A stretch of 34,708 nucleotides of DNA from Campylobacterales bacterium (GTDB lineage Bacteria; Campylobacterota; Campylobacteria; Campylobacterales; QNZT01). The stretch lies in NCBI GenBank assembly GCA_027023405.1, contig JALVVN010000040.1, positions 1 through 34,708 on the forward strand. Reading direction: 5' to 3'. Below are positions 17,689 to 25,713 of this stretch, piece after piece. A program made the position numbers and the translations under genes. The notes under the pieces are model-generated. The model worked only from the letters and a program-made list of their open reading frames with translations, did no database searches and was not told the origin of the DNA. Position 1 is the first letter of the stretch. Each line of letters begins with the position of its first letter.

Positions 17689-18885
17689 TTAATGCTCTAT
17701 CACCGCTTCGATGCGTCTATTTTTTGCTCTTCCTTCAGCCGTCTTATTGGTTGCGATAGGGTTGAGCGAACCTAGTCCGTAAGCTCTGACTTGAGAGGGT
17801 TTGAGTCCCGCTTTGATCAACGCTTGTCGTACCGCAAAGGCACGATCTCTTGAAAGCTTTTTATTCTTCGCTTCATTTCCGCTACTGTCGGTATAGCCGT
17901 TAATCGTCACAATGGTATCTGCCCCCAACGATTTGATATATTTGGCAAAAGCTTTGATCTTCTGCATCGCCTCCGCTTTGATATCTGATTTACTTGAATC
18001 AAACTTGATGTGTAAGTCTATCTTGTCACCCATATCTGCATAGTTGGTCTCTGTCTGTATCGGTGTTGCAACTGCTTTAGAGCAACCGTTTGCATCGACA
18101 TTTTTTCGCTCTTCAAAAGGGGTATTTGGGCATTTATCTACATCATCCGTTAAACCGTCATTATCTGTATCCAAAAGGATAATTTGCACACATCCGTTTT
18201 GGGCAATACTCTCATTTGCTTTGAGATTTTTAATATCTGTACCGGGGCAATCATCATGCGTATCAGGGACACCGTCATGATCACTATCAATTTCACTGAC
18301 TTGTTTTGTATTTATCACCTGTGTTACTTGAGCCGGTGTAGACACTTTCATCGGTGCAGGCTTTGAGAGATTCATCGCGCCGAGTAAAAAATTGACCCCC
18401 ACAGAGGCAAGTAATTCATTGTCTTGGTTATCCCCACCTAATACTTGAAGCCCTTTGACCTCTCCCAATAGGTTGATCTTGGGAGTCAAAGCATATTTCA
18501 GTCCCGCCCCCAGTTGTAAAAACGGGTTGGAATCAAAACACTTCACACCGTCTGAAACACTCTCATAACCCAATCCGCCAAAAACATAAGGGGATAGTTT
18601 ATAGTCTGTACTCGTCTCATATTGACCGCTAAGAGCGAGTTGCAGCGTAGAGCTCACTCCACCCCATCGCTTGCTGTCATCAACATTGACATAGACCAAA
18701 TCCACACGCGGATCGATCACATACCTCGTATCATAGACACCGTCAAGTGAGAGGGTTGAATTTTCAAATTTTGTACTGCTGTCATTCTCAAGAGAAGTTA
18801 AACCATATTTGAGTGAAATACTATGGTTTCCTTGAGCCAAAGCGCTGAGTGCCGTTATCAGTAAGATAGATAAGGATCTTTTCAT
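17689..18885 (-). CDS. OmpA-family outer membrane protein with thrombospondin type 3 repeats
   Basis: 398 residues. There is a signal peptide (about 1-17) and an N-terminal 8-strand-type barrel up to about residue 180. Two TSP3 calcium repeats span about 200-270 (DSDHDGVPDTHDDCP and DTDNDGLTDDVDKCP). The OmpA peptidoglycan-binding domain covers 290-398 with NGYTDSSGNEAKNKKLS and NRRIEAVI. It tethers the outer membrane to the cell wall. AAGGAAAAG precedes the ATG. This OprF-like layout is common in the phylum. Confidence 0.94.
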   Translation of the reverse strand: MKRSLSILLITALSALAQGNHSISLKYGLTSLENDSSTKFENSTLSLDGVYDTRYVIDPRVDLVYVNVDDSKRWGGVSSTLQLALSGQYETSTDYKLSPYVFGGLGYESVSDGVKCFDSNPFLQLGAGLKYALTPKINLLGEVKGLQVLGGDNQDNELLASVGVNFLLGAMNLSKPAPMKVSTPAQVTQVINTKQVSEIDSDHDGVPDTHDDCPGTDIKNLKANESIAQNGCVQIILLDTDNDGLTDDVDKCPNTPFEERKNVDANGCSKAVATPIQTETNYADMGDKIDLHIKFDSSKSDIKAEAMQKIKAFAKYIKSLGADTIVTINGYTDSSGNEAKNKKLSRDRAFAVRQALIKAGLKPSQVRAYGLGSLNPIATNKTAEGRAKNRRIEAVIEH

Positions 18886-18911
18886 TTACTTTTCCTTTGA
18901 CTTAAATTTAA

Positions 18912-18917
18912 ATCATA
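18912..18917 (-). promoter_or_regulatory. Probable -10 box for the ompA-like operon
   Basis: TATGAT on the minus strand, about 27 bases before the ompA-like ATG, in a strongly AT-rich intergenic region. Confidence 0.4.
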
Positions 18918-18964
18918 AAGATCCTACATAAATTCGTATGAAAAGTAAATTATTTTATAATTAT

Positions 18965-18994
18965 ATTGGAGTTAATTTAAAAACTAACTCCAAT
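18965..18994 (-). terminator. Hairpin after the thioredoxin-like gene
   Basis: Perfect 10-bp arms ATTGGAGTTA and TAACTCCAAT around a 10-base loop, just past the stop at 19005. No clean T-run follows, so its strength is uncertain. Confidence 0.6.
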
Positions 18995-19004
18995 AATTAA
19001 GAAA

Positions 19005-19511
19005 TTATTTTGAATACTTTTGAATAAGTTGCTCAAGATCAGCTTCGTCGATATATCCTGCTTTGATAAACTTGACATTCCCCTTCGGATCAGTCACCAC
19101 AAGAAACGGAATCGCCCCTTTCCAACCTGCACGACCGGCGACATACTGATAAAACTCTCCGGCACCGTCTGTACTAAAAAGATGATAATTGATTCCCTTC
19201 TTTTTTCCAAGCTCTTTAAGTTGCACATCATTATAACCTTGTGCCTCAATGGCAAACATTTCAAATTTATCTTTATACTTTTTTGTGAGATCAATATAGT
19301 GCGGGATCGATGCCATACAAGGAGGACACATATGCCCAAAATACTCCAAAAAAACTACCTTACCTTTTGCTTCATCAATCTTAAATCCAGCTTTGGTACC
19401 TGTAACATGGAACTGTTTCCCATTAACATCAGTAATAATCATCTTTTGCTCTTCAGCACCAAAGAGGAGTGATGAGAGAAGAAAGAGAGAGATAAATAAA
19501 ATCTTTTTCAT
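19005..19511 (-). CDS. Periplasmic TlpA-like thioredoxin-fold protein
   Basis: 168 residues. A signal peptide of about 18 residues ends at FGA. The thioredoxin-fold active site is CPPC in FGHMCPPCMAS (about residues 62-65), with the cis-Pro in GAIPFLVV. In TlpA/ResA-type proteins this site reduces or shuffles disulfides in the periplasm, often for cytochrome c maturation. The tethered cytochrome about 9 kb away is a possible but unproven client. It is transcribed alone, with a hairpin after it. Confidence 0.92.
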   Translation of the reverse strand: MKKILFISLFLLSSLLFGAEEQKMIITDVNGKQFHVTGTKAGFKIDEAKGKVVFLEYFGHMCPPCMASIPHYIDLTKKYKDKFEMFAIEAQGYNDVQLKELGKKKGINYHLFSTDGAGEFYQYVAGRAGWKGAIPFLVVTDPKGNVKFIKAGYIDEADLEQLIQKYSK

Positions 19512-19615
19512 AAATAAACCTTTTTATTTTAAATTATAGAACAAGTATAAATCTTGTTCGTGTAAAAATCGTGTAGCATTCTAGTGTAGAAATCTTAATA
19601 GATGATTAACACCGA

Positions 19616-21007
19616 CTATGATTGAAAGTATGCCAAGAGCGCTTCAATCCGCTCTACAAATGCCTCTTTCCCTATGATCGCCATCGTGTCATAGATCGAA
19701 GGGCTCACTGCACTACCGACCATCGCAATACGAAGTGGTTGCGCCAAATGCTTGAGCTTGAGATCGTGTTTTTCCAAAAAAGCTTTAGTAAAGGTTTCAA
19801 AATCCTCACTCTTCTCCAATGCATCTTGCGCTTTGAGCTCTTGCAGGTAGTTAGCTAAAATCTCAAACGCACTCTCATCCAAAAACTTCTTCACCGCTTT
19901 TTCATCATAGGCAGTCGGCTTCTCGATGATCTTCTCCGCCATCTCTTTCATCTCGACAAGCGTCTTAGCTCGCTCTCGCAATGCATCGACGATTAACTCT
20001 CGCTTAGGATGCGACGCGATATCCAGTCCAAGCGCTTGCAAATCATTCAATATGCGATCAGCAGGCAAACTTTTCATATATTGCGCATTGATCCAGAGAA
20101 GTTTTTCAGCATTGTAAGCGGATGCGGAGCTGTTGATATCTTTGGGATCAAAGTATTCAAGCATCTCATCCATACTAAAAAGCTCCTGATCCCCGTGACT
20201 CCAACCAAGCCGGATCAAAAAGTTGAGCAACGCTTCGGGGAAGTAGCCCATCTGCTTATACTCCATCACATCGGTTGCACCGTCTCGCTTTGAGAGCTTT
20301 TTGCCCTGCGGATTGAGGATCATCGGCACATGATAAAACTTGGGAATCTCAAATCCCAACGCCTCATAAACAACGATCTGCTTAGGTGTATTGGAGAGGT
20401 GATCATCCCCACGAATCACATCAGTCAATCCCATCAGCGCATCATCGATCGCTACGACAAAGTTATAAGTAGGCGTACCGTCACTTCTAGCGATAATAAA
20501 ATCATCGAGCATATCCTGAACATTGAAAGACAACTCCCCTTTAATCCCGTCTACAAAGCTGATCGTTCCCTCCGTCGGTGCTTTGATACGCACGACTGGA
20601 TCGACACCGGAAGGCGGTTCACCGCAAAAGTCACGATATCGCCCATCATATCTCGGCCGCTCTTTTTTGGCTTGTTGCGCCGCACGCATCTCATCTAGCT
20701 CCTCTTTTGTCGCGTAACAATAGTAAGCTTTTCCCTCATCCAAGAGCTGTTGCACATACTGCTTGTAGAGATCGAATCGTTGTGATTGATAGATTGGCTC
20801 ACCGTCATGCTTCAAGCCACACCATGCAAACGCCTCCTCAATCTTTTGCGCTGCTTCGGCAGAGTTTCGTTTGAGATCGGTATCTTCGATACGCAGCAAA
20901 AATTTTCCACTATTCTTTCGTGCCCATAAATAGCTATATAACGCCGTCCTCAAACCTCCGATATGTAGGTATCCCGTAGGACTCGGTGCAAATCTCGTAA
21001 CTGTCAT
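19616..21007 (-). CDS. gltX: Glutamyl-tRNA synthetase
   Basis: 463 residues. A class I aminoacyl-tRNA synthetase with the HIGH-type motif PSPTGYLHIGGLR (9-20) and the KMSKS-type motif KKLSKRDG (236-243). It loads Glu on tRNA(Glu). The zinc-binding cysteines of some GltX proteins are not all kept (CYAT near 97, then YRDFC). Campylobacterota often carry two GltX proteins, one for tRNA(Glu) and one that misacylates tRNA(Gln) for amidation by GatCAB; which one this is cannot be told here. It is divergent from the surA-like gene across an 84-bp gap. Confidence 0.96.
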   Translation of the reverse strand: MTVTRFAPSPTGYLHIGGLRTALYSYLWARKNSGKFLLRIEDTDLKRNSAEAAQKIEEAFAWCGLKHDGEPIYQSQRFDLYKQYVQQLLDEGKAYYCYATKEELDEMRAAQQAKKERPRYDGRYRDFCGEPPSGVDPVVRIKAPTEGTISFVDGIKGELSFNVQDMLDDFIIARSDGTPTYNFVVAIDDALMGLTDVIRGDDHLSNTPKQIVVYEALGFEIPKFYHVPMILNPQGKKLSKRDGATDVMEYKQMGYFPEALLNFLIRLGWSHGDQELFSMDEMLEYFDPKDINSSASAYNAEKLLWINAQYMKSLPADRILNDLQALGLDIASHPKRELIVDALRERAKTLVEMKEMAEKIIEKPTAYDEKAVKKFLDESAFEILANYLQELKAQDALEKSEDFETFTKAFLEKHDLKLKHLAQPLRIAMVGSAVSPSIYDTMAIIGKEAFVERIEALLAYFQS

Positions 21008-21052
21008 TAAAATCCTTGTTTATGATATATTCACGATTTTATCATATTGTGT

Positions 21053-21058
21053 TATAAT
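21053..21058 (+). promoter_or_regulatory. -10 box (TATAAT) for the surA-like operon
   Basis: A consensus TATAAT lies 33 bases before the ATG at 21092. No clear -35 is visible, as is usual for sigma-70 promoters in this phylum. Confidence 0.6.
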
Positions 21059-21091
21059 CTTTGGTAGAAGCTTAAAATAAGGATAAGTTTA

Positions 21092-21922
21092 ATGAAAATA
21101 TTTTTATCGCTTTGTCTACTCCTGGGCACATTACTTGAGGCGCGTATGATCGGCGCGGTTGCAATGAGTGTCAATGATGAACCCATCACGACAACAGAGA
21201 TCAAACAACTGATCAATCGTGCACATATGAGCAAAGAACAAGCAATTCAAGCGTTGATTCAGCAAAAGCTCGAAGCCCAAGCGATTCAAAAGAGCGGTAT
21301 CTTTGTCAATGATATCGATATCGATCATGCTATCCAAGAGATCGCCAAACAAAACGGTGTCACCGTCGAAAAACTCAAGCAGGAGATCGCCAAACAGGGA
21401 TTGAGCTACAAAGAGTATCGCCAAAATTTAGCCCAACGAATTAAAAAAGATAAACTCTACAAAAAGGTGCTGGGAGGGCGCATCAAAAAGGCAGATGAAG
21501 CCGATCTCAAAGCCTTTTACAATGAGCATAAGCAAGAGTTTCAAACACCGCCAACCTATACCCTTTTACAGTATAGTGCACCCAAAGGGGAGTACCTCCA
21601 AGCACTTCAGCACAATCCTATGCTCAACCCAAAAGGGATTAAAATCCAAGAGATCACTATCGATCCCAGACGGGTCAATCCAAAACTCCTAGCCCTTATC
21701 AAACAGACTCCGGATGCAAAATTTACCCCTATCATCAATACAGGGCGAGGATTTGTGATGTTTTTTGTCAAGAGCAAAAACCCACCCAAAACCGTCCCCT
21801 ATGAAAAGGTCAAAAATCAAATCTTTGCGGCAGTGATGAAACAAAAAGAGGCGCAACTCCTCGACGCCTACTTCCAAAAGCTCAAATCCGAAGCAGTTAT
21901 CAAAACGGTAAGAAATTTTTAA
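21092..21922 (+). CDS. SurA-like periplasmic chaperone / peptidyl-prolyl isomerase
   Basis: 276 residues. A signal peptide (about 1-17) is followed by a SurA-N-type chaperone region (AMSVNDEPITTTEIKQLI and KLKQEIAKQGLSYKEYRQNL). The region after about 150 (PPTYTLLQYSAPKGEYLQAL...) is a reduced parvulin-like domain, ending in a C-terminal helix. It should escort outer membrane proteins through the periplasm, like SurA/PEB4-type proteins of Campylobacter. The next gene, 15 bases away, is a small barrel protein and a plausible client. AAGGATAAG precedes the ATG. Confidence 0.88.
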   Translation: MKIFLSLCLLLGTLLEARMIGAVAMSVNDEPITTTEIKQLINRAHMSKEQAIQALIQQKLEAQAIQKSGIFVNDIDIDHAIQEIAKQNGVTVEKLKQEIAKQGLSYKEYRQNLAQRIKKDKLYKKVLGGRIKKADEADLKAFYNEHKQEFQTPPTYTLLQYSAPKGEYLQALQHNPMLNPKGIKIQEITIDPRRVNPKLLALIKQTPDAKFTPIINTGRGFVMFFVKSKNPPKTVPYEKVKNQIFAAVMKQKEAQLLDAYFQKLKSEAVIKTVRNF

Positions 21923-21937
21923 AAAGGAGTCAATAGA

Positions 21938-22408
21938 ATGAAAAAATTAGCACTTTTATCCCTTGTGGTACTTTCACTACACGCCGATCTCTTTAAGGCG
22001 GGGCAGAAAAATTTCGGTTTTAGTGCCGGAAGCAGTACGGGATTTGGCAATACCTATACCGTAATCGGTGCCAACTTCAACTACTTTCTCATCGACAACT
22101 TCTCTGTCGGTATCGGTTACCAAGGGTGGTTTGGTCACGATCCTAAGATCAACGAGATCAGCATCCCTGCCACCTACTACTACGAATACACACCCCAATA
22201 CTACCCCTATGCCGGATTTCGTTATGCACACACCTCTATCGATTCACCCTACAAAGATTACGATACCTACGGTGTGAGAGCCGGATTAGCGATGAGCTTT
22301 GGCGGGAACTCCTATATGAGTGTCGGATGGGTACAAGATTATCGTGATCGTGATGGAGAAACAGATAGCGAAGGGTATCCTGAAATTAGTATGGGATTCT
22401 CATTTTAA
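21938..22408 (+). CDS. Small outer membrane beta-barrel protein
   Basis: 156 residues. A signal peptide (cut near HA-DLF) is followed by alternating aromatic beta strands (NFGFSAGSS, NYFLIDNFSVGIGYQGWF, YPYAGFRYAH, SYMSVGWVQDY) and a terminal Phe (ISMGFSF), the sorting signal for barrel assembly. It resembles 8-strand barrels; no named family is certain. It follows the surA-like gene by 15 bases with a good AAAGGAG. The stop codon TAA is the first part of repeat copy C. Confidence 0.85.
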   Translation: MKKLALLSLVVLSLHADLFKAGQKNFGFSAGSSTGFGNTYTVIGANFNYFLIDNFSVGIGYQGWFGHDPKINEISIPATYYYEYTPQYYPYAGFRYAHTSIDSPYKDYDTYGVRAGLAMSFGGNSYMSVGWVQDYRDRDGETDSEGYPEISMGFSF

Positions 22409-22424
22409 CCCAAATTTTGCATTA
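22405..22424 (+). repeat. Dispersed 20-bp motif, copy C
   Basis: Exact copy of TTAACCCAAATTTTGCATTA, beginning within the stop codon of the barrel gene. It runs into a short palindrome ending TTGGGTT at 22432 (arms AACCCAA and TTGGGTT), as if the inside of the 170-bp palindrome had been lost. Confidence 0.8.
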
Positions 22425-22435
22425 ATTGGGTTTAT

Positions 22436-22457
22436 CGCAAGAGGAGATTCTCTTGCG
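22436..22457. terminator. Hairpin between convergent genes
   Basis: Perfect 8-bp stem CGCAAGAG/CTCTTGCG with a 6-base loop, between the convergent barrel gene and repetitive lipoprotein gene. It could stop transcription from either side; no long T-run is seen. Confidence 0.6.
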
Positions 22458-22472
22458 CTTCTTCCAAAGGGC

Positions 22473-22934
22473 TTATTTTCCTAACGCACCTTTGACTTGA
22501 CTGACCGCGCCGTTTGTCTTTTTGTCACCGACTTCGACCGCTTTGTCAATCGCTTTGCTTTTGAGATCGCCCACTTTACTTTTTGCAGCATCTTTTGCGC
22601 CACTAACTGCTCCGTTTACGACACCTTTACCGTTTACCACGCCACTTTTGGCACCTTCAACCGCACCGTTTACCACACCATTTGCGGATTCGCCTACATT
22701 TGTCGCTTTGGTCGCTTGACCTGTCACACCGTTTGCAACACCTTTTGCCGCATCTTTCGCACCACTGATCGCACCGTTTACCGCACCTTTACCGGTGATT
22801 GCACCCATAGTCGCACCTGTCTTGGCAGCGTTTGTCACTTTTTGTACGGCACCTTTGGCGCTACTCGCCTCTTCTGCACATCCTGCAAATACCATACCGG
22901 CAACCAACAAAGATAGATAGATCGTTTTCATCAT
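22473..22934 (-). CDS. Repetitive glycine/alanine-rich lipoprotein
   Basis: About 153 residues. A lipobox (VFAGC) follows a short signal. The mature part is built from repeats of the kind GAVNGAISGAKDAAK, VNGAVEGAKSG and VNGAVSGAKDAAK, with glycine-zipper spacing. No catalytic motif is seen. GGAGGAG lies 4 bases before the first ATG of an ATGATG pair (22934) and 7 before the second (22931); either may start the protein, and the longer frame to 22961 is unsupported. The GAKDAAK units recall the stalk of the tethered cytochrome at 9537. Function unknown; perhaps an envelope spacer. Confidence 0.82.
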   Translation of the reverse strand: MMKTIYLSLLVAGMVFAGCAEEASSAKGAVQKVTNAAKTGATMGAITGKGAVNGAISGAKDAAKGVANGVTGQATKATNVGESANGVVNGAVEGAKSGVVNGKGVVNGAVSGAKDAAKSKVGDLKSKAIDKAVEVGDKKTNGAVSQVKGALGK

Positions 22935-23015
22935 ATAACTCCTCCAATTTTTGAATTTCACTATCCATTATAGAGCGTCTCCCTTAACATTCACAATTTA
23001 TTCACCCAAAAGGAG

Positions 23016-23021
23016 TATAAT
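23016..23021 (+). promoter_or_regulatory. Possible -10 box for the glycine-zipper lipoprotein
   Basis: A TATAAT lies 21 bases before the ATG at 23042, which would give a very short leader that still includes the AGGAGG site. Confidence 0.4.
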
Positions 23022-23041
23022 GGGGATAAAAGGAGGAAGTG

Positions 23042-23491
23042 ATGAAAACAAAAACTTTTTTAGCTTCAATGACTATTCTAGCTACACTTGCTACGCTCAA
23101 TATCGGTTGCGCACAAAAAGTACTCGATGCAAGTCGCGCAGGATCTATCAGTGAATCTTATAGCGGAGTTGTCGTCAGCAATGAAGCTGTTCATATTAAA
23201 GGAGACGGTAAATGGACCTCGCTCTTGGGTATGATAGGTGGCGGTGTTCTCGGCAATCAAATCGGCGCAGGTGAAGGTAAAGATCTCGCGACAATGGCGG
23301 GTGTCATGGTCGGTGCGGCGGCAGGTGAGGATATGGATGTGCGAAATGCCCAACGCATCACTGTCAAACTCGATAGCGGAAAAACCATCACAACCGTTTT
23401 ACCACTTGACGGCAACAATCCTACAATGTATCCGGCAGGCAGTCGAGTGACCCTCTTTATCACCAACGGTCGTGTCACTGAAATCCGTTAA
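23042..23491 (+). CDS. Glycine-zipper outer membrane lipoprotein (SlyB/17-kDa antigen-like)
   Basis: 149 residues. The signal ends at NIGC (lipobox Cys about 22). A glycine-zipper hairpin follows (LLGMIGGGVLGNQIGAGEG and MAGVMVGAAAGED), then a small beta domain (QRITVKLDSGKTITTVLP...GSRVTLFI), as in SlyB/PcP-type lipoproteins that stabilise the outer membrane. I chose the ATG at 23042, 6 bases after AGGAGG, over the GTG one codon earlier. The end overlaps the next small gene by 20 bases. Confidence 0.88.
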   Translation: MKTKTFLASMTILATLATLNIGCAQKVLDASRAGSISESYSGVVVSNEAVHIKGDGKWTSLLGMIGGGVLGNQIGAGEGKDLATMAGVMVGAAAGEDMDVRNAQRITVKLDSGKTITTVLPLDGNNPTMYPAGSRVTLFITNGRVTEIR

Positions 23492-23780
23492 TCTACGACC
23501 ATTTTTAGGTGGTTTAGGTGTCGCATTTGTCGTAGCAGTCAGCTTTTTACTCTACCACGGTGCGACATTTAAAAGTGCGCTGTTTGGTTTTTTTTACCTC
23601 TTTGTAGCCCCCGTTTTAGCTATTCCCTCACTTCCAATCTCCCTAGTAGTCATGCTACTCCTACTGCTTCTCTTTCGGCGCGCTTCTAGCTGTATGCGAT
23701 CTTCGTTGCGATTTTTAGCCTATGCTGTTTTATTGCTACATTGGTTGGCATGGGGGCTCTATTGTTTGCGTGTGCTCTAA
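23472..23780 (+). CDS. Small membrane protein, unknown
   Basis: 102 residues, about three hydrophobic helices (FLGGLGVAFVVAVSFLLYH; LFGFFYLFVAPVLAIPSLPI and following; the last part AYAVLLLHWLAWGLYCL). The only start in reach is GTG at 23472, inside the end of the lipoprotein gene and without its own ribosome site, so translation would depend on re-initiation after the upstream stop. The hydrophobic pattern and lack of a competing frame favour a real gene, but with modest certainty. No family recognised. Confidence 0.5.
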   Translation: MSLKSVNLRPFLGGLGVAFVVAVSFLLYHGATFKSALFGFFYLFVAPVLAIPSLPISLVVMLLLLLLFRRASSCMRSSLRFLAYAVLLLHWLAWGLYCLRVL

Positions 23781-23842
23781 ATCTTTTTTGATAAGTGTCG
23801 ATGTTACTTGCAACATTATCACATAAAAGGGGTATAAAAATT

Positions 23843-24925
23843 ATGTTTGCACTATCCAGCGATACTACGACATCCAATGATGTAGAGGCTCTCCAAGAAG
23901 AGAACAGGATACTAAAAGATCGTGTTGCTCAGCTTGAGAGCGCACTTCACAACACAAATAGTAGCGAAGCACTCTTCAAAGCGTCTCTTTTAAATTTGTT
24001 GCTTGAAAGTTATCAAGACGGTGTAGCATTTTTACAAGATACGATCGAAGATAACCTCGATCAGCTTGAGGATGTCAATCATCGAACCAGTGAGACTTTT
24101 GATATCGTCTCTCACACAAAAGAGCAGACGGATGTCATTATTCACTCTGTCGAAAATATTCAGCAATACACCAACCAACTCAAAGATGACTCCAATTCAC
24201 TCAGTGAGAGTGTCACCTCTATCGCCGAGATCATCAACCTCATCAAAGATATCTCCGATCAAACCAATCTCCTCGCCCTCAATGCCGCTATTGAAGCAGC
24301 TAGAGCCGGTGAGCACGGTCGCGGTTTTGCCGTCGTCGCCGACGAGGTACGAAAACTGGCTGAGCGCACCCAAAAAGCGACACAAGAGGTCGAGATCAAC
24401 ATCAGCGGTCTCAAGCAAAACTCCAACCAAATGATCGAAACCAGTGAAATCTTTAATAGAGAATCCGATGCAATTATGCAAATTCTTGAAGAGTACACAA
24501 GCGGAATCAACTCTATTGAGAAAAACAGTGAAAATATCAAAAAGAGTGTTACTCATATTTCCCGTGAAATTACTGTTAGCAACAGTAAAATAGATCACAT
24601 TAATCTCAAACTGCAAGGTTATAAGGCTCTCTTCAATAATGAAAAAACAACCGTTGCGGATCACGCAAGCTGTCGATTCGGAAAGTGGTTTACTTCCGCA
24701 TCAAAAGAGTTCCTCTCTACAAATCCTAAAGCTATTAGCAGTGTCAATAAATATCATGAAACCGTACATAACTCAATCAGCAAAGCCCTTGATCTCTACT
24801 TTAAAGATAAGAGTCAAAGCCAAAAAGTACTCCAATATTTCCAAGAGGTTGAACACGCTTCGAAAGAGGGTTTTGAAACACTACTTGATGCTATCAAAGA
24901 GGCAAACAGCGCTGATTTTAAGTGA
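23843..24925 (+). CDS. Cytosolic chemoreceptor with CZB domain (TlpD-like)
   Basis: 360 residues, no membrane segment. A short N-terminal coiled coil ([20 protein letters not shown]) leads into the MCP signalling hairpin with [20 protein letters not shown]. The C-terminal CZB zinc domain has [11 protein letters not shown] and KYHETVH. This size and layout match TlpD of Helicobacter, which senses redox or energy stress; sensing the same signal here is inference. I start it at the ATG at 23843, preceded by AAAAGGGG; an earlier ATG at 23795 has no ribosome site. It is a second receptor in the window sharing tip and CZB domain with the one at 13185. Confidence 0.92.
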   Translation: MFALSSDTTTSNDVEALQEENRILKDRVAQLESALHNTNSSEALFKASLLNLLLESYQDGVAFLQDTIEDNLDQLEDVNHRTSETFDIVSHTKEQTDVIIHSVENIQQYTNQLKDDSNSLSESVTSIAEIINLIKDISDQTNLLALNAAIEAARAGEHGRGFAVVADEVRKLAERTQKATQEVEINISGLKQNSNQMIETSEIFNRESDAIMQILEEYTSGINSIEKNSENIKKSVTHISREITVSNSKIDHINLKLQGYKALFNNEKTTVADHASCRFGKWFTSASKEFLSTNPKAISSVNKYHETVHNSISKALDLYFKDKSQSQKVLQYFQEVEHASKEGFETLLDAIKEANSADFK

Positions 24926-24937
24926 TATTTGAGGAGC

Positions 24938-25645
24938 TTATTTGATCGCCAAAAAGCCCTCAAAGTTGAGATACTTCTGTATCGACATCACATCGACAAA
25001 ACCCGCCCTTTTGAGCAGGTCAAGATTGGCTTGGGTCGAGAAGGGCTCTAACACCCCTTTAAGACTCATCGTTTTGGCAAAAATCTCCTCCGCACTATAC
25101 CCCCTATCGATCTTATACTCATCATAAAGCGTCGTGACGATATCCTGAAACCGCGCATCGGGCGCACGCACCTTCTCATAGAGGATAAACGCACCGCCCC
25201 ACTCCAGCCGATCGTAGATCGTATCAAAGAGCTTTTGACGGTGTTTGGGATGCACAAACTGCATCGTATAGTAGGAGATGATCAGATCGCTCTTTTGAAA
25301 AGGATATACCGTCACATCCTCCCGCTCAAAATGGAGATTCTGCGATCGATAGTGACGCGTCGCATAGGCGTGCATCTCCTCCTCGATCTCCAACCCGACA
25401 AACTTCACCCCCTTTTGACGATGGCGCGACGCCAAGGCAAAAGAGAGTTTTCCCGTCGAACTCCCCAATTCGTAACAGATCGAATCCTCCTTGACAAAAT
25501 AGTCGCTGAGTTTGAGGATCAGTGCATGCCCCTCTTCATAAAAAGGCACCGATTTTTGAATATGCTCCTCAAAACGATCAACCACTTCACCACTAAATTT
25601 CCATGATGCATTCTCTGCTTTGATCCCGTCACCCGCACCGGACAT
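24938..25645 (-). CDS. cmoA: CmoA-like SAM-dependent methyltransferase
   Basis: 235 residues. Beyond a general methyltransferase core (YELGSSTGKLSFALA near 58-72), the protein follows CmoA closely. An N-terminal WKFSGEVVDRFEEHIQKSVP precedes the core, YTMQFVHPKHRQKLFDTIY follows mid-protein, and NFEGFLAIK ends it. CmoA makes carboxy-SAM from SAM and prephenate for wobble uridine modification in tRNA. CmoB is not in view. It converges on the TlpD-like gene with a 12-bp gap and is divergent from the flavoprotein gene. Family likely; exact reaction inferred. Confidence 0.8.
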   Translation of the reverse strand: MSGAGDGIKAENASWKFSGEVVDRFEEHIQKSVPFYEEGHALILKLSDYFVKEDSICYELGSSTGKLSFALASRHRQKGVKFVGLEIEEEMHAYATRHYRSQNLHFEREDVTVYPFQKSDLIISYYTMQFVHPKHRQKLFDTIYDRLEWGGAFILYEKVRAPDARFQDIVTTLYDEYKIDRGYSAEEIFAKTMSLKGVLEPFSTQANLDLLKRAGFVDVMSIQKYLNFEGFLAIK

Positions 25646-25713
25646 GGCATATCCTTTTGAACTTTTAGTGATATAATAGCACTAAGCATAGTAACAGTCA
25701 AGAGGGAGGGAAA

